This document shows positions 35,943 through 46,278 of a stretch of DNA of 64,000 nucleotides, piece by piece. How positions within the stretch are numbered: position 1 is the first letter of the stretch; each line of letters opens with the position of its first letter. Below the pieces are notes generated by a model that had not been told where the DNA came from, did no database searches, and worked only from the letters and a program-made list of their open reading frames with translations. Source of the DNA: Streptococcus pneumoniae (lineage in GTDB: Bacteria > Bacillota > Bacilli > Lactobacillales > Streptococcaceae); contig NZ_CRPU01000007.1 of NCBI RefSeq assembly GCF_001096185.1, positions 1 through 64,000 on the forward strand, given 5' to 3'. The position numbers and the translations under genes were made by a program.

Positions 35943-36443
35943 TTAAGCTGCGTCTTCTTTGCTTTCTGCAACCGCTTTGACTGCAAGAGCAACGTTGCGC
36001 ACTGGCGCTTGAAGTACAGAAAGGAGCATAGAAAGAAGTCCTTCGCGGTTTGGAAGAGTTGCAAGTGCAAGAATCTCTTCTTTAGATGCGACAGCGCCTT
36101 CGATTGCACCACCTTTGATTTCAAGTGCTTCAGCGTTTTTAGAAAAGTCGTTCAAGATTTTCGCTGGTGCGATAACATCTTCGTTAGAAAATGCTACTGC
36201 AGATGGTCCAACAAATACTGATGCAAGATCTTCAAGACCAGCTTTTTCAGCTGCACGGCGCAAGATTGAGTTTTTAATAACTTTGTACTCAACTTCGCTT
36301 CCACGAAGCTCACGACGAAGAACTGTATCTTGCTCAACTGTCAAACCACGAGCGTCAACAACGACGATAGATGCAGCAGCTTTCATTTTCTCAGCTACTA
36401 CGTCAACTAGTTCCGCTTTTTTAGCAATAATTGCTTCACTCAT
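35943..36443 (-). CDS. rplJ: 50S ribosomal protein L10
   Basis: A 166-residue protein anchoring the L7/L12 stalk, beginning [20 protein letters not shown] and containing [20 protein letters not shown] and [17 protein letters not shown] chose ATG 36443, which has GGAGGTGA nine bases upstream; the ATG at 36455 overlaps that site. Its mRNA carries an L10 leader, so L10 and L7/L12 are co-regulated. Confidence 0.97.
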
Positions 36444-36459
36444 TAGTGTGTTCACCTCC

Positions 36460-36651
36460 GTTATTATTTTGCTTGGGTATATTTTTCCAAAAGAAAAACG
36501 CGCCCAAACCTAGACACGAAAGTACAATACGCTTCTTTTTACATGATACGTTTTGTCCTCGGTAGGATATTTATGAGTCGAACTCCCCTACTGTCTTAGG
36601 CAGTTTTTTCAAACCGTATATAAGTATAGCATAGTCAAAAAAAGAATGCAA
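36460..36651 (-). promoter_or_regulatory. rplJ promoter and L10 leader
   Basis: Reverse strand TTGCAT (36651-36646) and TATACT (36628-36623) are 17 bases apart. The leader from about 36616 has ACTGCCTAAGACAGTAGGGG and later CCTACCGAGGACAAAACG, the recognisable core of the Firmicute L10(L12)4-binding leader. Bound L10 complex lowers expression of rplJ-rplL. Confidence 0.85.
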
Positions 36652-36694
36652 GATTTTTGCAAACTTTTTTTAAAATTTTTTCGTGATTTTTCTT

Positions 36695-37954
36695 TTAAAG
36701 TTCTACTGTCAGAACTTGACCTTGCTTAACAACCTGTTCTCCAGCGATATAAACATCATCAACATCACTGGATTTAACAGCATAAACCAGGTGAGAGAGC
36801 ATATTTTCTTGAGGTTGGAGATGAATTTTCCCTTTTGGTTTAATAACGAGAAAATCTGCCTGTTTACCTACTTCCAGACTTCCTATCTGATTTTCCATTC
36901 CTAGGACCTTAGCCCCTTCAATTGTCAGAGCCTTGAGGGATGTTTCGATTGGAAATTGGCTGGCATCCCCACTTTTCATCTTCTGAAGAAGGGCTGCAGT
37001 CCGTCCTTCCTCAAACATATCTAGATTGTTATTGGAGGCAACCGAATCTGTCGCAATTCCGACTGCTACTCCTGCTTTTTGCAGTTGGATGATGGGAGCA
37101 ATCCCTGATGCCAGTTTGAGGTTACTGATAGGATTGTGGGCGATAGCCACGTTAGAAGTTGCTAAGCGTTCAATTTCTCGCTCATTTAATTCGACCCCAT
37201 GAGCAAAGACAGACGGATGATCTAAGTAACCCAGTTCTTCTAGAAAAGCGAGGGGGCGTTTGCCGTAGCGTTTCAGGATAATGCCTGACTCCTCCTTGGT
37301 CTCCGCCACGTGGATATGGATTGGAATAGCAAGCTCTTTTGCCATGTCTAAGCTTTCTTCCAGCAAGTCTCTACTACAACTGTAAGGAGAATGTGGGGCT
37401 ACCATTACCTTGAAATTCGGATTTTTATATCCAATAATTTCCTCAATGATGGCTCGTGTTCTAGCAATGGTCTCAGCAGTTGTTTCTGACTCTGAAGAAA
37501 AGAGGGTAGGTGAGAAAAAACAACGCATCTTGGAATCTTTCACTGCCTGATAAATCCGCTCAATATCCACACCATTGGGATTATACATATCATTAAAGGT
37601 TGTTGTTCCTGACTGAAGCATCTCTGTCAGAGCTTCTTTGACCGCCTTGCTAGTCATGTCGGGTGTAAACTCAGCTTCTGCTGGCCAGATATAGTCATTG
37701 AGCCATTTATGGAGATTGCTATCATCTCGAATCCCTCTCAAACCTGTCATAGCAGAATGGGTATGACAATTGACCAAACCAGGCATAATCCAGGCTCCCT
37801 GATAGTCTATAATCTGCTCAGCTTGCTCTAAAATCTCTGACTTCTCTTGACCAACATAGACGATTTGAGAATCCTTAACTGCTAAGATTCCATTCAGATA
37901 AACATTGAAATCTTGATCACAAGTCACCATATTTACATGCTGATAGACTTTCAT
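36695..37954 (-). CDS. Amidohydrolase, MtaD-like (5'-methylthioadenosine/S-adenosylhomocysteine deaminase)
   Basis: A 419-residue TRZ/ATZ-family metal hydrolase. Metal ligands are visible in GLVNCHTHSAMTGLRG (HxH), HIHVAETKEES and FAHGVEL, with a late Asp in GIATDSVASNN. Sequence type fits enzymes that deaminate MTA or SAH; other amines are possible. ATG 37954 has AAAAGGAGCC before it. A longer reading to 38053 would translate part of the BOX element and is rejected. It stands alone between rplJ's leader and BOX element 4. Confidence 0.87.
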   Translation of the reverse strand: MKVYQHVNMVTCDQDFNVYLNGILAVKDSQIVYVGQEKSEILEQAEQIIDYQGAWIMPGLVNCHTHSAMTGLRGIRDDSNLHKWLNDYIWPAEAEFTPDMTSKAVKEALTEMLQSGTTTFNDMYNPNGVDIERIYQAVKDSKMRCFFSPTLFSSESETTAETIARTRAIIEEIIGYKNPNFKVMVAPHSPYSCSRDLLEESLDMAKELAIPIHIHVAETKEESGIILKRYGKRPLAFLEELGYLDHPSVFAHGVELNEREIERLATSNVAIAHNPISNLKLASGIAPIIQLQKAGVAVGIATDSVASNNNLDMFEEGRTAALLQKMKSGDASQFPIETSLKALTIEGAKVLGMENQIGSLEVGKQADFLVIKPKGKIHLQPQENMLSHLVYAVKSSDVDDVYIAGEQVVKQGQVLTVEL

Positions 37955-37981
37955 TATAGGCTCCTTTTCTAAAAGACAATT

Positions 37982-38213
37982 TATACTCTCTTCAAACCAC
38001 GTCAGCTTCACCTTGGAGTATGTATGGTTACTGACTTCGTCAGTTCTATCCACAACCTCAAAACAGTGTTTTGAGCTGACTTCGTCAGTCTTATCTACAA
38101 CCTCAAAACAGTGCTTTGAGCTGACTTCGTCAGTCTTATCTACAATCTCAAAGCAGTGCTTTTAGTAACCTGCGGCTAGCTTCCTAGTTTGCTCTTTGAT
38201 TTTCATTGAGTAT
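37982..38213 (+). repeat. BOX element 4 with three boxB copies
   Basis: BoxA with an internal deletion, then three boxB units in tandem (each with CTGACTTCGTCAG and a CAAAACAGTG-type half) and a boxC ending in TTTTCATTGAGTAT. Size about 230 bp. Confidence 0.9.
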
Positions 38214-38300
38214 TACAGTGAATAATTTTTCTAGCTATTGTAACAAAAAAGTCACCCGAAGGCAACTTTTTTCGTCCATAAGATTTCAAAGTAGAAAGGA

Positions 38301-40049
38301 TTATTCAGAGCTAAAAGATGTAGCTTGCTGCATTTGGCAATACTTTCCCTTCCTAGCCACAAGGTCCTGATGGCTCCCATACTCAACAATGTCGCCATCC
38401 ACTAAGACAAGAATTAAATCCGCATCCTGAATGGTAGACAAGCGGTGAGCAATGATAAAACTTGTGCGCCCCTTCATGAGTTTAGCAAAGGCATCCTGTA
38501 CCAGCACTTCTGTCCGTGTATCAATGGAGGAAGTCGCTTCGTCTAAGATAAGAATCTTTGGAATAGCTAGAAAGACTCGGGCGATGGTCAAGAGCTGGGC
38601 TTGACCGACAGAAAGAGATTCTCCAGCATTTTCCAACTTGGTATCATAGCCTTGAGGTAACTGTTGGATGAAAAAGTCTGCATTGGCTGCTTTGGCAGCA
38701 GCAATCACTTGCTCCCGACTGGAATCAGGATTGCCAAAGGCAATATTGTCATGAATAGTTCCTTGCTTGAGCCAGGTTTCTTGGAGCACCATGCCAAACT
38801 GTTGTCTCAATGATGCCCGGGTATAATCATAAATGGATTTCCCATCTAGCAAGATATCTCCCGAGTTAACGGGGTAAAATCGCATAAGGAGATTGATAAG
38901 AGTTGATTTCCCAGCACCTGTCGGACCAACGATGGCCACCTTGCTACCAGCTGGAATATCAATAGATAAATCCTTAATCAAAATCTTTTCAGGATGGTAA
39001 CCAAAAGAGACATGTTTAAAGGAAATAGCTCCCTTAACTTGGTCACTGGTCAAGACTTCCTTGCCTGTTTCAGCCACCTCAGGACTCTCTAAGACTCCAT
39101 AAACACGCTCTGCGCAAGCGAGAGCACTTTGCAACTCGGCTAAAACAGAAGAAATATCATTAAAGGGCTTGGTATACTGCTGAACATAGTTCAAAAAAGT
39201 CACTAAACGCCCAATGGTCAAGGTGGATCCCATCATGATACGATAAGCACCCACTCCAGCTAAAAGCGCATAAATGAGTGCATTGACAAATCGAGTCGAA
39301 GGATTAACCGTTGAAGAATAAAAGATAGCTGACTGCGAATAACCTGCATAGTTGTCATTAGCCTCACGCAACCTTTGGATAAATTCTGCCTGAGCATTAA
39401 ATGACTGGATAATGGTTTGCTGACTAAGCGATTCTTCAATCAACTGAGTCTGAATTCCCCTCGTCTCTGTTTGCTTCTGGAAGAGATGATAGGAGCGTTT
39501 GGCAATGAATCGTGAAATCACCATAGACAGTGGCGTCAACAGCAAGACCAAGAGGGTCATGAGGAGATGAATTTGAAGCATGGCTAGAATACTAACCAAA
39601 ATCATCAAAACACCAATGAAAAATTGGTTAAAAATCATGGTCAAGCCAGCTGCTAACTGTTCTATGTCTGTGGTCACCCGACTGACCATCTCTCCACTGC
39701 CTTGCCGATCCACGAAAGCAATCGGTAACCGATGGAGCTTATGGATGATTAGCTCTCGCAAGTCTCTGGTATAAGAGAAAATTAGGCGATTATAAAGGAG
39801 AGGATTGACCCACTGCACAAGGGTATTCCCTACGACTACCAAGAGCATCTGGAGAAAAATCTGCCAAAAAACTGGTGAAGAGCCAGTCACTAGGACTTGG
39901 TCGATGACCTTCCCAATCAAGATAGGTAGGTAGATTGATAAGGCAACCTGAGCAATAGTTCCTAGAAAGGCGAGGAAAAGAAGGAAAGGATGACTTGCAA
40001 GGTCTTTAGCCAAACGTGTGAACGTCTGGTTTGCAGTTTGTCGTCTCAT
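38301..40049 (-). CDS. ABC exporter half-transporter (second subunit)
   Basis: A 582-residue protein: six membrane helices over about 1-310, then an ATPase with Walker A GPTGAGKST, Q-loop, signature LSVGQAQ and Walker B ILILDEATSSIDTRTE, and the switch His in IIAHRLSTI. It forms a heterodimeric multidrug-type exporter with the gene just upstream; the noncanonical LSVGQ signature and pairing fit that class. Start ATG 40049 is one base after the upstream stop and has AGGAGGGA. Substrate unknown. Confidence 0.9.
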   Translation of the reverse strand: MRRQTANQTFTRLAKDLASHPFLLFLAFLGTIAQVALSIYLPILIGKVIDQVLVTGSSPVFWQIFLQMLLVVVGNTLVQWVNPLLYNRLIFSYTRDLRELIIHKLHRLPIAFVDRQGSGEMVSRVTTDIEQLAAGLTMIFNQFFIGVLMILVSILAMLQIHLLMTLLVLLLTPLSMVISRFIAKRSYHLFQKQTETRGIQTQLIEESLSQQTIIQSFNAQAEFIQRLREANDNYAGYSQSAIFYSSTVNPSTRFVNALIYALLAGVGAYRIMMGSTLTIGRLVTFLNYVQQYTKPFNDISSVLAELQSALACAERVYGVLESPEVAETGKEVLTSDQVKGAISFKHVSFGYHPEKILIKDLSIDIPAGSKVAIVGPTGAGKSTLINLLMRFYPVNSGDILLDGKSIYDYTRASLRQQFGMVLQETWLKQGTIHDNIAFGNPDSSREQVIAAAKAANADFFIQQLPQGYDTKLENAGESLSVGQAQLLTIARVFLAIPKILILDEATSSIDTRTEVLVQDAFAKLMKGRTSFIIAHRLSTIQDADLILVLVDGDIVEYGSHQDLVARKGKYCQMQQATSFSSE

Positions 40050-40050
40050 A

Positions 40051-41775
40051 CTATCCCTCCTTTCCATGTTGGGATGCATTGATTTCACGATAGACTTGAC
40101 TGGACTTCATCAAGTCCTCGTGCTTGCCGATAGCTAGAAGTTCCCCTTTTTCCAAGAGGAGAATCTGGTCAGCCATCTGTAAAGTCGAGGTTCGTTGAGA
40201 AATCAAAATTAAGCTCGTATTTGGCAGATTTTCTCGAATGGCTTTCAAGAGCTTGGACTCAGTAATGGTGTCGAGGGCCGAAGTCGCATCATCTAGGATG
40301 AGAAATGGAGCTTGGCGCAAGACTGCTCGTGCGATAGACAGCCTTTGTTTTTGTCCACCTGAGAAATTTCGCCCTCCTGCCTCAACTAGGGCATCCAAGA
40401 GCTCTTCCTTTTCACTGACAAAATCCTTAGCTTGCGCAATCTCCAAGGCTTGCCAGAGTTCTTGATCAGTCACTTCTTGATTGAAACCTAGAGTCAAGTT
40501 AGAACGAATGCTTCCCTTAAAGAGTTCGACTTTTTGGGGCACATAGGCAATCCATGACCGCCACTGCTCCAAATTAAGAGGACTACGTCCATCTCGATAA
40601 AGGTCAATGCTTCCCTTGTCTGCTGGATAAAGTCCAAGGATGAGTTGCACCAAACTTGATTTACCAGAACCTGTTCCCCCAATGATACCAAGGATTTGCC
40701 CTTGCTTCATATTAAAGGAAATGTCTCTCAGAGAAGGCTGGGCCGCATCAGGATAGGTAAAGGTCAATTCTTGGACTTGTAAAACCTGATCACTGCTAGC
40801 TTGCTTTTGTTCTAACTCTGAATGGATATCTTCTGGAGCCTCAGCAAAAACTTCCTCGATTCGCTTGGCTGAGATGTAGGACTGGTTGAGAGAATTTATC
40901 AGCATGGCTAGCTTGACCAATTCCACCAAAATCTGTAGGAGATAGTTAATAAGGGCAATGAGAGCACCTTGACTGAGCAATCCTCCTTGAATAGAAACAT
41001 ATCCCTGCAAGATAATAACGAGGAGGGTTCCATTAACAATCAGATAGGTCAGAGGTGTTAATAAACTAGACCAGAAACCTGTTTTCTCTTGTAATCTAGC
41101 ATAGACTAGGTTAAGAGTTTGAAAAATCTGTAACTCTCGTTTTTCTTGCCCAAAAGCACGCATAACGCGAATACCTTGTATTTGCTGGCGTGTTTCCTGA
41201 ACCAGTTGGTCCGTTTTCTTTCTCAGACTGCTGTAGAGAGGATTGACCAATCGAAATAACCCTACAATGACGATGGTCAAAATGGCAACCATGACCAAGA
41301 ACCAGAAAGTCAGCTCAGCTGAAATTCGATAAGCCATAAAAATGGCACCAAAAACGATAATGGGCGCTCGCAAAAAGAGACGCAGGAATTGATTGATACC
41401 AGTCTGAATCTGGTAGGTATCCGAAGTCAAGCGAGTGACCAAACTAGAAGTTGTCAGACGGTCTCTGCTGTCCTTGGGCAAGGAAAGAATATGACGATAA
41501 AGGTCATCTGTCAGTTCTTTGGCAAATCCAACCGCAGCTTTAGCTGAGTAAAACTGGGCTATCAAGGCCACTACAACGCCAATCACTGCAAAGATAAGGA
41601 GTAGGCCAATCTGCATCCAGAGATGTCCTTGATTTCTCTGGGGCAAGGATTGATCAACAATCCCTGCAATCACCATGGGAACCAAGAGTTCAAAAACAGC
41701 TTCAAGTAGCTTGAACAAAGGTGCTAAAATCGATTCTCTGATGTAGGGTTTAAAGTAAGATAGTAAGTGTTTCAT
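40051..41775 (-). CDS. ABC exporter half-transporter (first subunit)
   Basis: A 574-residue half-transporter with six membrane helices, Walker A GGTGSGKSS, signature FSGGQKQR, and Walker B FLILDDATSALDTITE, in which Asp replaces the catalytic Glu. Such a degenerate site next to a complete partner is typical of heterodimeric exporters. Its stop is one base from the start of the second subunit. msrAB lies 60 bases upstream. Substrate unknown; drug or peptide export are both possible. Confidence 0.9.
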   Translation of the reverse strand: MKHLLSYFKPYIRESILAPLFKLLEAVFELLVPMVIAGIVDQSLPQRNQGHLWMQIGLLLIFAVIGVVVALIAQFYSAKAAVGFAKELTDDLYRHILSLPKDSRDRLTTSSLVTRLTSDTYQIQTGINQFLRLFLRAPIIVFGAIFMAYRISAELTFWFLVMVAILTIVIVGLFRLVNPLYSSLRKKTDQLVQETRQQIQGIRVMRAFGQEKRELQIFQTLNLVYARLQEKTGFWSSLLTPLTYLIVNGTLLVIILQGYVSIQGGLLSQGALIALINYLLQILVELVKLAMLINSLNQSYISAKRIEEVFAEAPEDIHSELEQKQASSDQVLQVQELTFTYPDAAQPSLRDISFNMKQGQILGIIGGTGSGKSSLVQLILGLYPADKGSIDLYRDGRSPLNLEQWRSWIAYVPQKVELFKGSIRSNLTLGFNQEVTDQELWQALEIAQAKDFVSEKEELLDALVEAGGRNFSGGQKQRLSIARAVLRQAPFLILDDATSALDTITESKLLKAIRENLPNTSLILISQRTSTLQMADQILLLEKGELLAIGKHEDLMKSSQVYREINASQHGKEG

Positions 41776-41835
41776 AAATCCCTTTTATTCGTATTCTGGA
41801 AATAAAGAAAGTGGGAAGTGCCCACCCTCTCTGTT

Positions 41836-42774
41836 TTATTTGTTTAAGTAAGGCAGTAGATAGCCATATCCTGCTTCTTCCATCTCATCCTTGGCCACAA
41901 AGCGCAAGGATGCCGAATTGATACAGTAACGAAGTCCACCTAATTCTCGAGGTCCATCTGTGAAAACATGACCTAGGTGAGCATTGCCTGACCGAGAACG
42001 AACTTCGATTCGCTCCATTCCATGACTCAGGTCCTTGTAATAATGAATCAACTCCTTAGAAATCGGACGGCTAAAACTTGGCCAACCACAACCTGAGGCA
42101 AACTTATCCTTAGCAAAAAAGAGTGGCTCACCCGTCGTGATGTCTACATAAATTCCCTCTTCAAAGGTTTGGTCATAGGCATTGATAAATGGAGCCTCTG
42201 TAGCAGCTTCTTGGGTAACACGATAGGCTTCTTCAGATAAACTGCCCTTTAACACCTCTTGACTAGGCTTTTCATAGTTTGCTGCATCAATCAATGGCTT
42301 ATCAGCATCGGTCACATCGATATGACAGTAACCTGAAGGATTCTTCTTAAGATAGTCTTGGTGGTAATCTTCAGCCAGAATGTAGTGGCGTAGTTTCTCC
42401 ACTTCTACTGCAATCTTTCGCCCAATCATGCGCTCCTGCTCCTGCACCACTGTGTAGATAGCTGGCAAATCTGCTTCATCCTGATAATAAATCCCAGTTC
42501 GATATTGGCGACCACGGTCATTCCCTTGTTGATTGATGGATAGAGGATCGATAACTCGGAAATAATAAAGTAAAATCTCTCTGAGTGACACTGCTTTCTC
42601 ATCGTAAATCACTTGAACCGTTTCTGCATGATCTGTTTCCTTGAGCAGCTGGTAATTAGTCGTTTCGACTTGTCCATTAGCGTAGCCAACACTGGTTGCT
42701 AATACACCAGAAATGCGTGAAAAATACTCCTCTAGGCCCCAAAAACAACCACCTGCTAGATAAATTTCTGCCAT
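41836..42774 (-). CDS. msrAB: Peptide methionine sulfoxide reductase MsrA-MsrB fusion
   Basis: A 312-residue bifunctional enzyme repairing both epimers of methionine sulfoxide. The MsrA half (1-165) has the GCFWG catalytic motif at residues 9-13 and HAETVQV; the MsrB half (about 180-312) has [17 protein letters not shown] and the catalytic Cys in [11 protein letters not shown]. No signal peptide or membrane helix is present, so it is the cytoplasmic form, unlike the surface form known in pneumococcus. It precedes the ABC exporter. Confidence 0.95.
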   Translation of the reverse strand: MAEIYLAGGCFWGLEEYFSRISGVLATSVGYANGQVETTNYQLLKETDHAETVQVIYDEKAVSLREILLYYFRVIDPLSINQQGNDRGRQYRTGIYYQDEADLPAIYTVVQEQERMIGRKIAVEVEKLRHYILAEDYHQDYLKKNPSGYCHIDVTDADKPLIDAANYEKPSQEVLKGSLSEEAYRVTQEAATEAPFINAYDQTFEEGIYVDITTGEPLFFAKDKFASGCGWPSFSRPISKELIHYYKDLSHGMERIEVRSRSGNAHLGHVFTDGPRELGGLRYCINSASLRFVAKDEMEEAGYGYLLPYLNK

Positions 42775-42806
42775 CTTTATTTCTCCTTTATCAAGTTTTT
42801 AACTAA

Positions 42807-42964
42807 TACTCTTCGAAAATCTCTTCAAACCACGTCAGCTTACATCTGCAACCTCAAAACAGTATTTTGAGCTAACTTCGTCAGTTCTATCCATAACCTC
42901 AAAACACTGTTTTGAGCAGCCTGTGGCTAGCTTCCTAGTTTGCTCTTTGATTTTCATTAAGTAT
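42807..42964 (+). repeat. BOX element 5, degenerate, with two boxB
   Basis: BoxA is cut short after the CCACGTCAGC sequence, the first boxB is incomplete, the second full, and the end reads TTTTCATTAAGTAT with one change. It lies between msrAB and the thrB terminator. Confidence 0.82.
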
Positions 42965-42976
42965 AAACTTCTTTTC

Positions 42977-43021
42977 AAAAAAAGGATAGGAAGCCCTCTG
43001 GTCGAGAGTTTCCCCATCCTA
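42977..43021 (-). terminator. Terminator of hom-thrB
   Basis: Reverse strand arms around CGACC (GGATGGGGAAACTCT and AGAGGGCTTCCTATCC, imperfect) followed by seven Us, about 12 bases past the thrB stop. Confidence 0.75.
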
Positions 43022-43032
43022 TCATCTATTCT

Positions 43033-43902
43033 TTATTTTGCTTCGACACGGACACCTTGGGTATCAACTTTCAAGCCATGAAGTTTTCCTTTGAAAGGTT
43101 GCTTTTCCAATTCTGCCTTAATCGTTGGCATCTTGTCATGAGAAGCCAAGACCATAACTGTCGGCCCAGCACCAGAAAGGTAGGTTGCATAGGCACCATT
43201 TTCTTTGGCCACTTGCTTAATCGTCGCAAATTCTCTCACCAAGTCCTGACGATAGCGCTCGTGGAAGAGGTCTCCCTCAATTGCTTGCCCAGCTGTCACC
43301 ATATCTCCTGCCAACAAGGCAGCAACCGCCACATTGGCGATAGAACTAGCTGCGACAGCTTCCTTGTAAGACAATTTCTTAGGTAAGACGCCACGGCTGT
43401 CTCGAGTACGCAATTCATAGTTTGGAATATAGGCTAGAAAATTACACTCTGGGAAGTCTGCTACGATAGCAGAAACTTGTCCATCAACAGAGCTTGCAAT
43501 AACGAGATTACCATAAATGGCTGGAGCCACATTATCAGGGTGTCCTTCAATCTTAGTCGCCAACTGCAATTTTTCATGGTCAGATAAATTGAGCTTGCCT
43601 AGTTGGTTGGCTAGTTCAATCCCAGCAACGATTACCGAGCTAGAAGAACCCAAACCACGCGCCAAGGGAACATCACTGGTCATTTTCAAGCGTCTTGGTT
43701 GCAGGTCTGGTACAATTTGCAAAGCAATTTTGAGCAAGAGATTGCGCTCGTCATGAGGAATCCATTTGCCAATCTGGTGTTCAATCAGCCACTCTTCTCG
43801 TTCTTCGCAGACCTCGATTTGAAGATACTTGGTTACAGCTACACCGACCGAGTCAAAACCTGGCCCGATATTGGCACTGGTTGCAGGTACAATAATCTTC
43901 AT
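43033..43902 (-). CDS. thrB: Homoserine kinase
   Basis: A 289-residue GHMP kinase that phosphorylates homoserine for threonine synthesis. The N-terminal [19 protein letters not shown] and the ATP loop [16 protein letters not shown] are typical, with the C-terminal [15 protein letters not shown] loop. Its start is one base downstream of the hom stop, so both come from one transcript; no threonine synthase gene is nearby. Confidence 0.96.
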   Translation of the reverse strand: MKIIVPATSANIGPGFDSVGVAVTKYLQIEVCEEREEWLIEHQIGKWIPHDERNLLLKIALQIVPDLQPRRLKMTSDVPLARGLGSSSSVIVAGIELANQLGKLNLSDHEKLQLATKIEGHPDNVAPAIYGNLVIASSVDGQVSAIVADFPECNFLAYIPNYELRTRDSRGVLPKKLSYKEAVAASSIANVAVAALLAGDMVTAGQAIEGDLFHERYRQDLVREFATIKQVAKENGAYATYLSGAGPTVMVLASHDKMPTIKAELEKQPFKGKLHGLKVDTQGVRVEAK

Positions 43903-43903
43903 C

Positions 43904-45190
43904 TTATTCTCCTAGCACCTTGAAGGTATTCAAGAGGTCGAATTCTGAAACCTTCTTCAATTCAGCTGAGACATTTTCAAGCTGGGCTTTATTAATCTTG
44001 TGTGTAATGATGACGACACGCGCCTTGTCACCTTCTTTTCCATCTTGGAGGATTTGCTTAAAGGAAATATCTTGAGAGTTAAAGATTTCAGCCAATTTCA
44101 AGACCTGACCTTTTGAGTCTGGTGCCAAGATTGAGAAGTAGTAATTAGCTTTGACATCCTCTGGATTAGCCAAGACCAATTCACGGCTGTATTCGTTGAA
44201 GTCTTTGCCAATGGTACCATCATTCAGGCGACGAACGATACGGACAATGTCCGCCACAACACTTGTTGCAGTTGGTTTTTGACCAGCACCTGGTCCGTAG
44301 TACATAGACTCACCGATACCGATAGATTCTACAAAGACAGCGTTCATGACCCCATTCACACTAGCAAGTGGGTGCGCTGTAGGAAGGAAGGTTGGAGTCA
44401 CTTCCGCAGCAATTCCTGAAGAAGTTTCTTCGATAGAGCCAACCAATTTCACTACATAACCCAAGTCTTGGGCTACAGCTACGTCTTCTGGTGTGATGTT
44501 GCGAATTCCCTTGTGGGCTACATCGTCAAATGCAACCTTCATACCAAAGGCAAATTGGCTCAAAATCACCATCTTGTAGGCTGCATCGATCCCATCCACG
44601 TCATTTGTCGGGTCGCTTTCTGCAAATCCTAGACGTTGCGCTTCCGCAAGAGCATCGTCGTAAGACCATCCTTCTTCCACCATCTTGGTCATCATGAAGT
44701 TGGAAGTTCCATTGACTACTCCAAGCACGCGCGTGATTTTATCAGAAGCCAAGGAATTTGCCAAGGTACGAAGAATTGGAATCCCACCAGCTACTGCTGC
44801 TTCGTAGTAAAGTGCTACATTATGCTCTTTAGCGATTTCTAACAATTCTGCACCATGGACAGCCAAAAGGTCCTTGTTAGCAGTCACAACGTGTTTGCCA
44901 GCCTCCAAGGAACGAGTGATAAAGGTTTTAGCTGGTTCGATACGCCCCATCAATTCCACTACGATCGTAATGTCTTGGTCTGATAAAATGTCATCCACAT
45001 TGGTTACAAAGTTAAAGTCATTCCCTGCTGCAAGCAAGCGGTTCTTTTCATCTTCGTCCTTGACCAATACCTTAGCAACTTCAATATCTGAATGTGCTGA
45101 TTGATTGATTTTTTCTCCATTTTCCTTTAGGAGGAAAGGCACACCACTTGCAACGGTACCAAATCCTAGTAAAGCAATTTTAACTGTCAT
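43904..45190 (-). CDS. hom: Homoserine dehydrogenase
   Basis: A 428-residue enzyme reducing aspartate semialdehyde to homoserine. The N-domain begins [17 protein letters not shown] (NAD(P) loop), then [37 protein letters not shown] and the catalytic NGTSNFM; a C-terminal ACT domain (about 350-428) suggests feedback control by threonine. I chose ATG 45190, preceded by GAGGAGACAAAC; the longer ATG 45223 would lie in the leader. First gene of hom-thrB. Confidence 0.96.
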   Translation of the reverse strand: MTVKIALLGFGTVASGVPFLLKENGEKINQSAHSDIEVAKVLVKDEDEKNRLLAAGNDFNFVTNVDDILSDQDITIVVELMGRIEPAKTFITRSLEAGKHVVTANKDLLAVHGAELLEIAKEHNVALYYEAAVAGGIPILRTLANSLASDKITRVLGVVNGTSNFMMTKMVEEGWSYDDALAEAQRLGFAESDPTNDVDGIDAAYKMVILSQFAFGMKVAFDDVAHKGIRNITPEDVAVAQDLGYVVKLVGSIEETSSGIAAEVTPTFLPTAHPLASVNGVMNAVFVESIGIGESMYYGPGAGQKPTATSVVADIVRIVRRLNDGTIGKDFNEYSRELVLANPEDVKANYYFSILAPDSKGQVLKLAEIFNSQDISFKQILQDGKEGDKARVVIITHKINKAQLENVSAELKKVSEFDLLNTFKVLGE

Positions 45191-45282
45191 GTTTGTCTCC
45201 TCGAAATTTTCTAATATAGCCATTATAACAGAATTTTATGAAAATTCCTATTATAGTAAATCACTATTTCAATCTAGAAAAG

Positions 45283-45304
45283 AAAAAACGAATCAGACGA
45301 TTCG
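45283..45304 (-). terminator. Terminator of mecA
   Basis: CGAATC and GATTCG flank GTCT on the reverse strand, then six Us; 38 bases past the mecA stop. Confidence 0.82.
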
Positions 45305-45341
45305 CTATCCTTAAAATCTAGAAAAAGATTTCCAGAAAGGA

Positions 45342-46079
45342 TTATCCAATCTTTTGCAGATTTAGCACAGCATCGTGATTTATCAAGACTTGGCCATACT
45401 CTTGCAAGACTGAGCGACTGATGTCACTATCGTCCGCAAACTCACGCATACGAGCCAACAGCCAAGCTGGATATGGACTTGGATGATTTTCAATATCCAC
45501 TAAAATGGTCAAATAATAGCGCTCATTCATCTTGTAGAGTTCAGAAGTTTCCATCTCAAAAGTCACTGTCTTGGCAAAAGCCACCAAGTCAGCCAATTTT
45601 GCAAAAGAAAGGATGTAGTAGATGTAAGGCTCTTTCTTACTTTCAATTTCTTGTTCAGCCTGTTCCTGCTCTTCTTCCTTGGCTTCGACTTGCTCTAGAG
45701 ATTGAATCGCTTCGATGTCATCCTTAGTTTTGTCCGCTATGCTTTTTTCTAAGGTTTTAATAAACTCATCTGGCGACATTTGAGCCAATTCTTCCATATC
45801 TGGTAAATCCGATAAATCTTCAAAATCTAGATTTTGGTCAATCTTTGATTTGGTTACAAAAACATCGACCTTATCAGGTTTTGGAGTCACACGGAAGCTC
45901 AACATGCCTGTATCTAGAAAGCTATCAGGCATCTCTAACTCATCCAAGATAGCATAAAAGAACTCTTCTGTTTTTTCTTGAGGAACGAGAAAGTCAGCAA
46001 TCTCCATGCCACGATCCATCAAATCCTCTAAAGACATCGTGATTTTCAAAGTTGTATCACTAATTTGTTTCATTTTCAT
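45342..46079 (-). CDS. mecA: Adapter protein MecA
   Basis: A 245-residue adapter that delivers substrates such as ComX/ComW-type competence factors to the ClpC protease. It begins MKMKQISDTTLKITMSLEDL, has an acidic low-complexity middle (about 100-150, EAKEEEQEQAEQEIESKKE) and a C-terminal domain with YIYYILSFAKLADLVAFAK. I chose ATG 46079 for its conserved start; the ATG at 46094 is possible. The gene is single, with its own terminator. Confidence 0.95.
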   Translation of the reverse strand: MKMKQISDTTLKITMSLEDLMDRGMEIADFLVPQEKTEEFFYAILDELEMPDSFLDTGMLSFRVTPKPDKVDVFVTKSKIDQNLDFEDLSDLPDMEELAQMSPDEFIKTLEKSIADKTKDDIEAIQSLEQVEAKEEEQEQAEQEIESKKEPYIYYILSFAKLADLVAFAKTVTFEMETSELYKMNERYYLTILVDIENHPSPYPAWLLARMREFADDSDISRSVLQEYGQVLINHDAVLNLQKIG

Positions 46080-46221
46080 TGCTAGTAACCTCATACTTTC
46101 AGTTCTATCTATTATACTAGATTTTTACGATTTTATCAAAAGAAGGCTCCTCTGTCATGCTAGATTTTCCCTAGGGTCTTTCTATAAAAGATTCTAAAGG
46201 GAAATTTCTGCAGACAAATAG

Positions 46222-46259
46222 AAAAAGCCTTCAAAATCGGCTCTTAGCCAACTTTGAAG
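46222..46259 (-). terminator. Terminator of the teichoic acid cluster
   Basis: CTTCAAAGTTGGCT and AGCCGATTTTGAAG (reverse strand, two mismatches) around AAG, then G-C and five Us; 20 bases after the last gene. Confidence 0.82.
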
Positions 46260-46278
46260 ACCTGATACATCAGAATGC

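Noticed and set aside
37955-38053. N-terminal extension of the amidohydrolase
   Set aside because: It translates BOX element sequence; ATG 37954 has AAAAGGAG upstream.
37982-38213. CRISPR array suggested by the repeated units
   Set aside because: The units are contiguous boxB modules with no unique spacers, and no cas gene is present.
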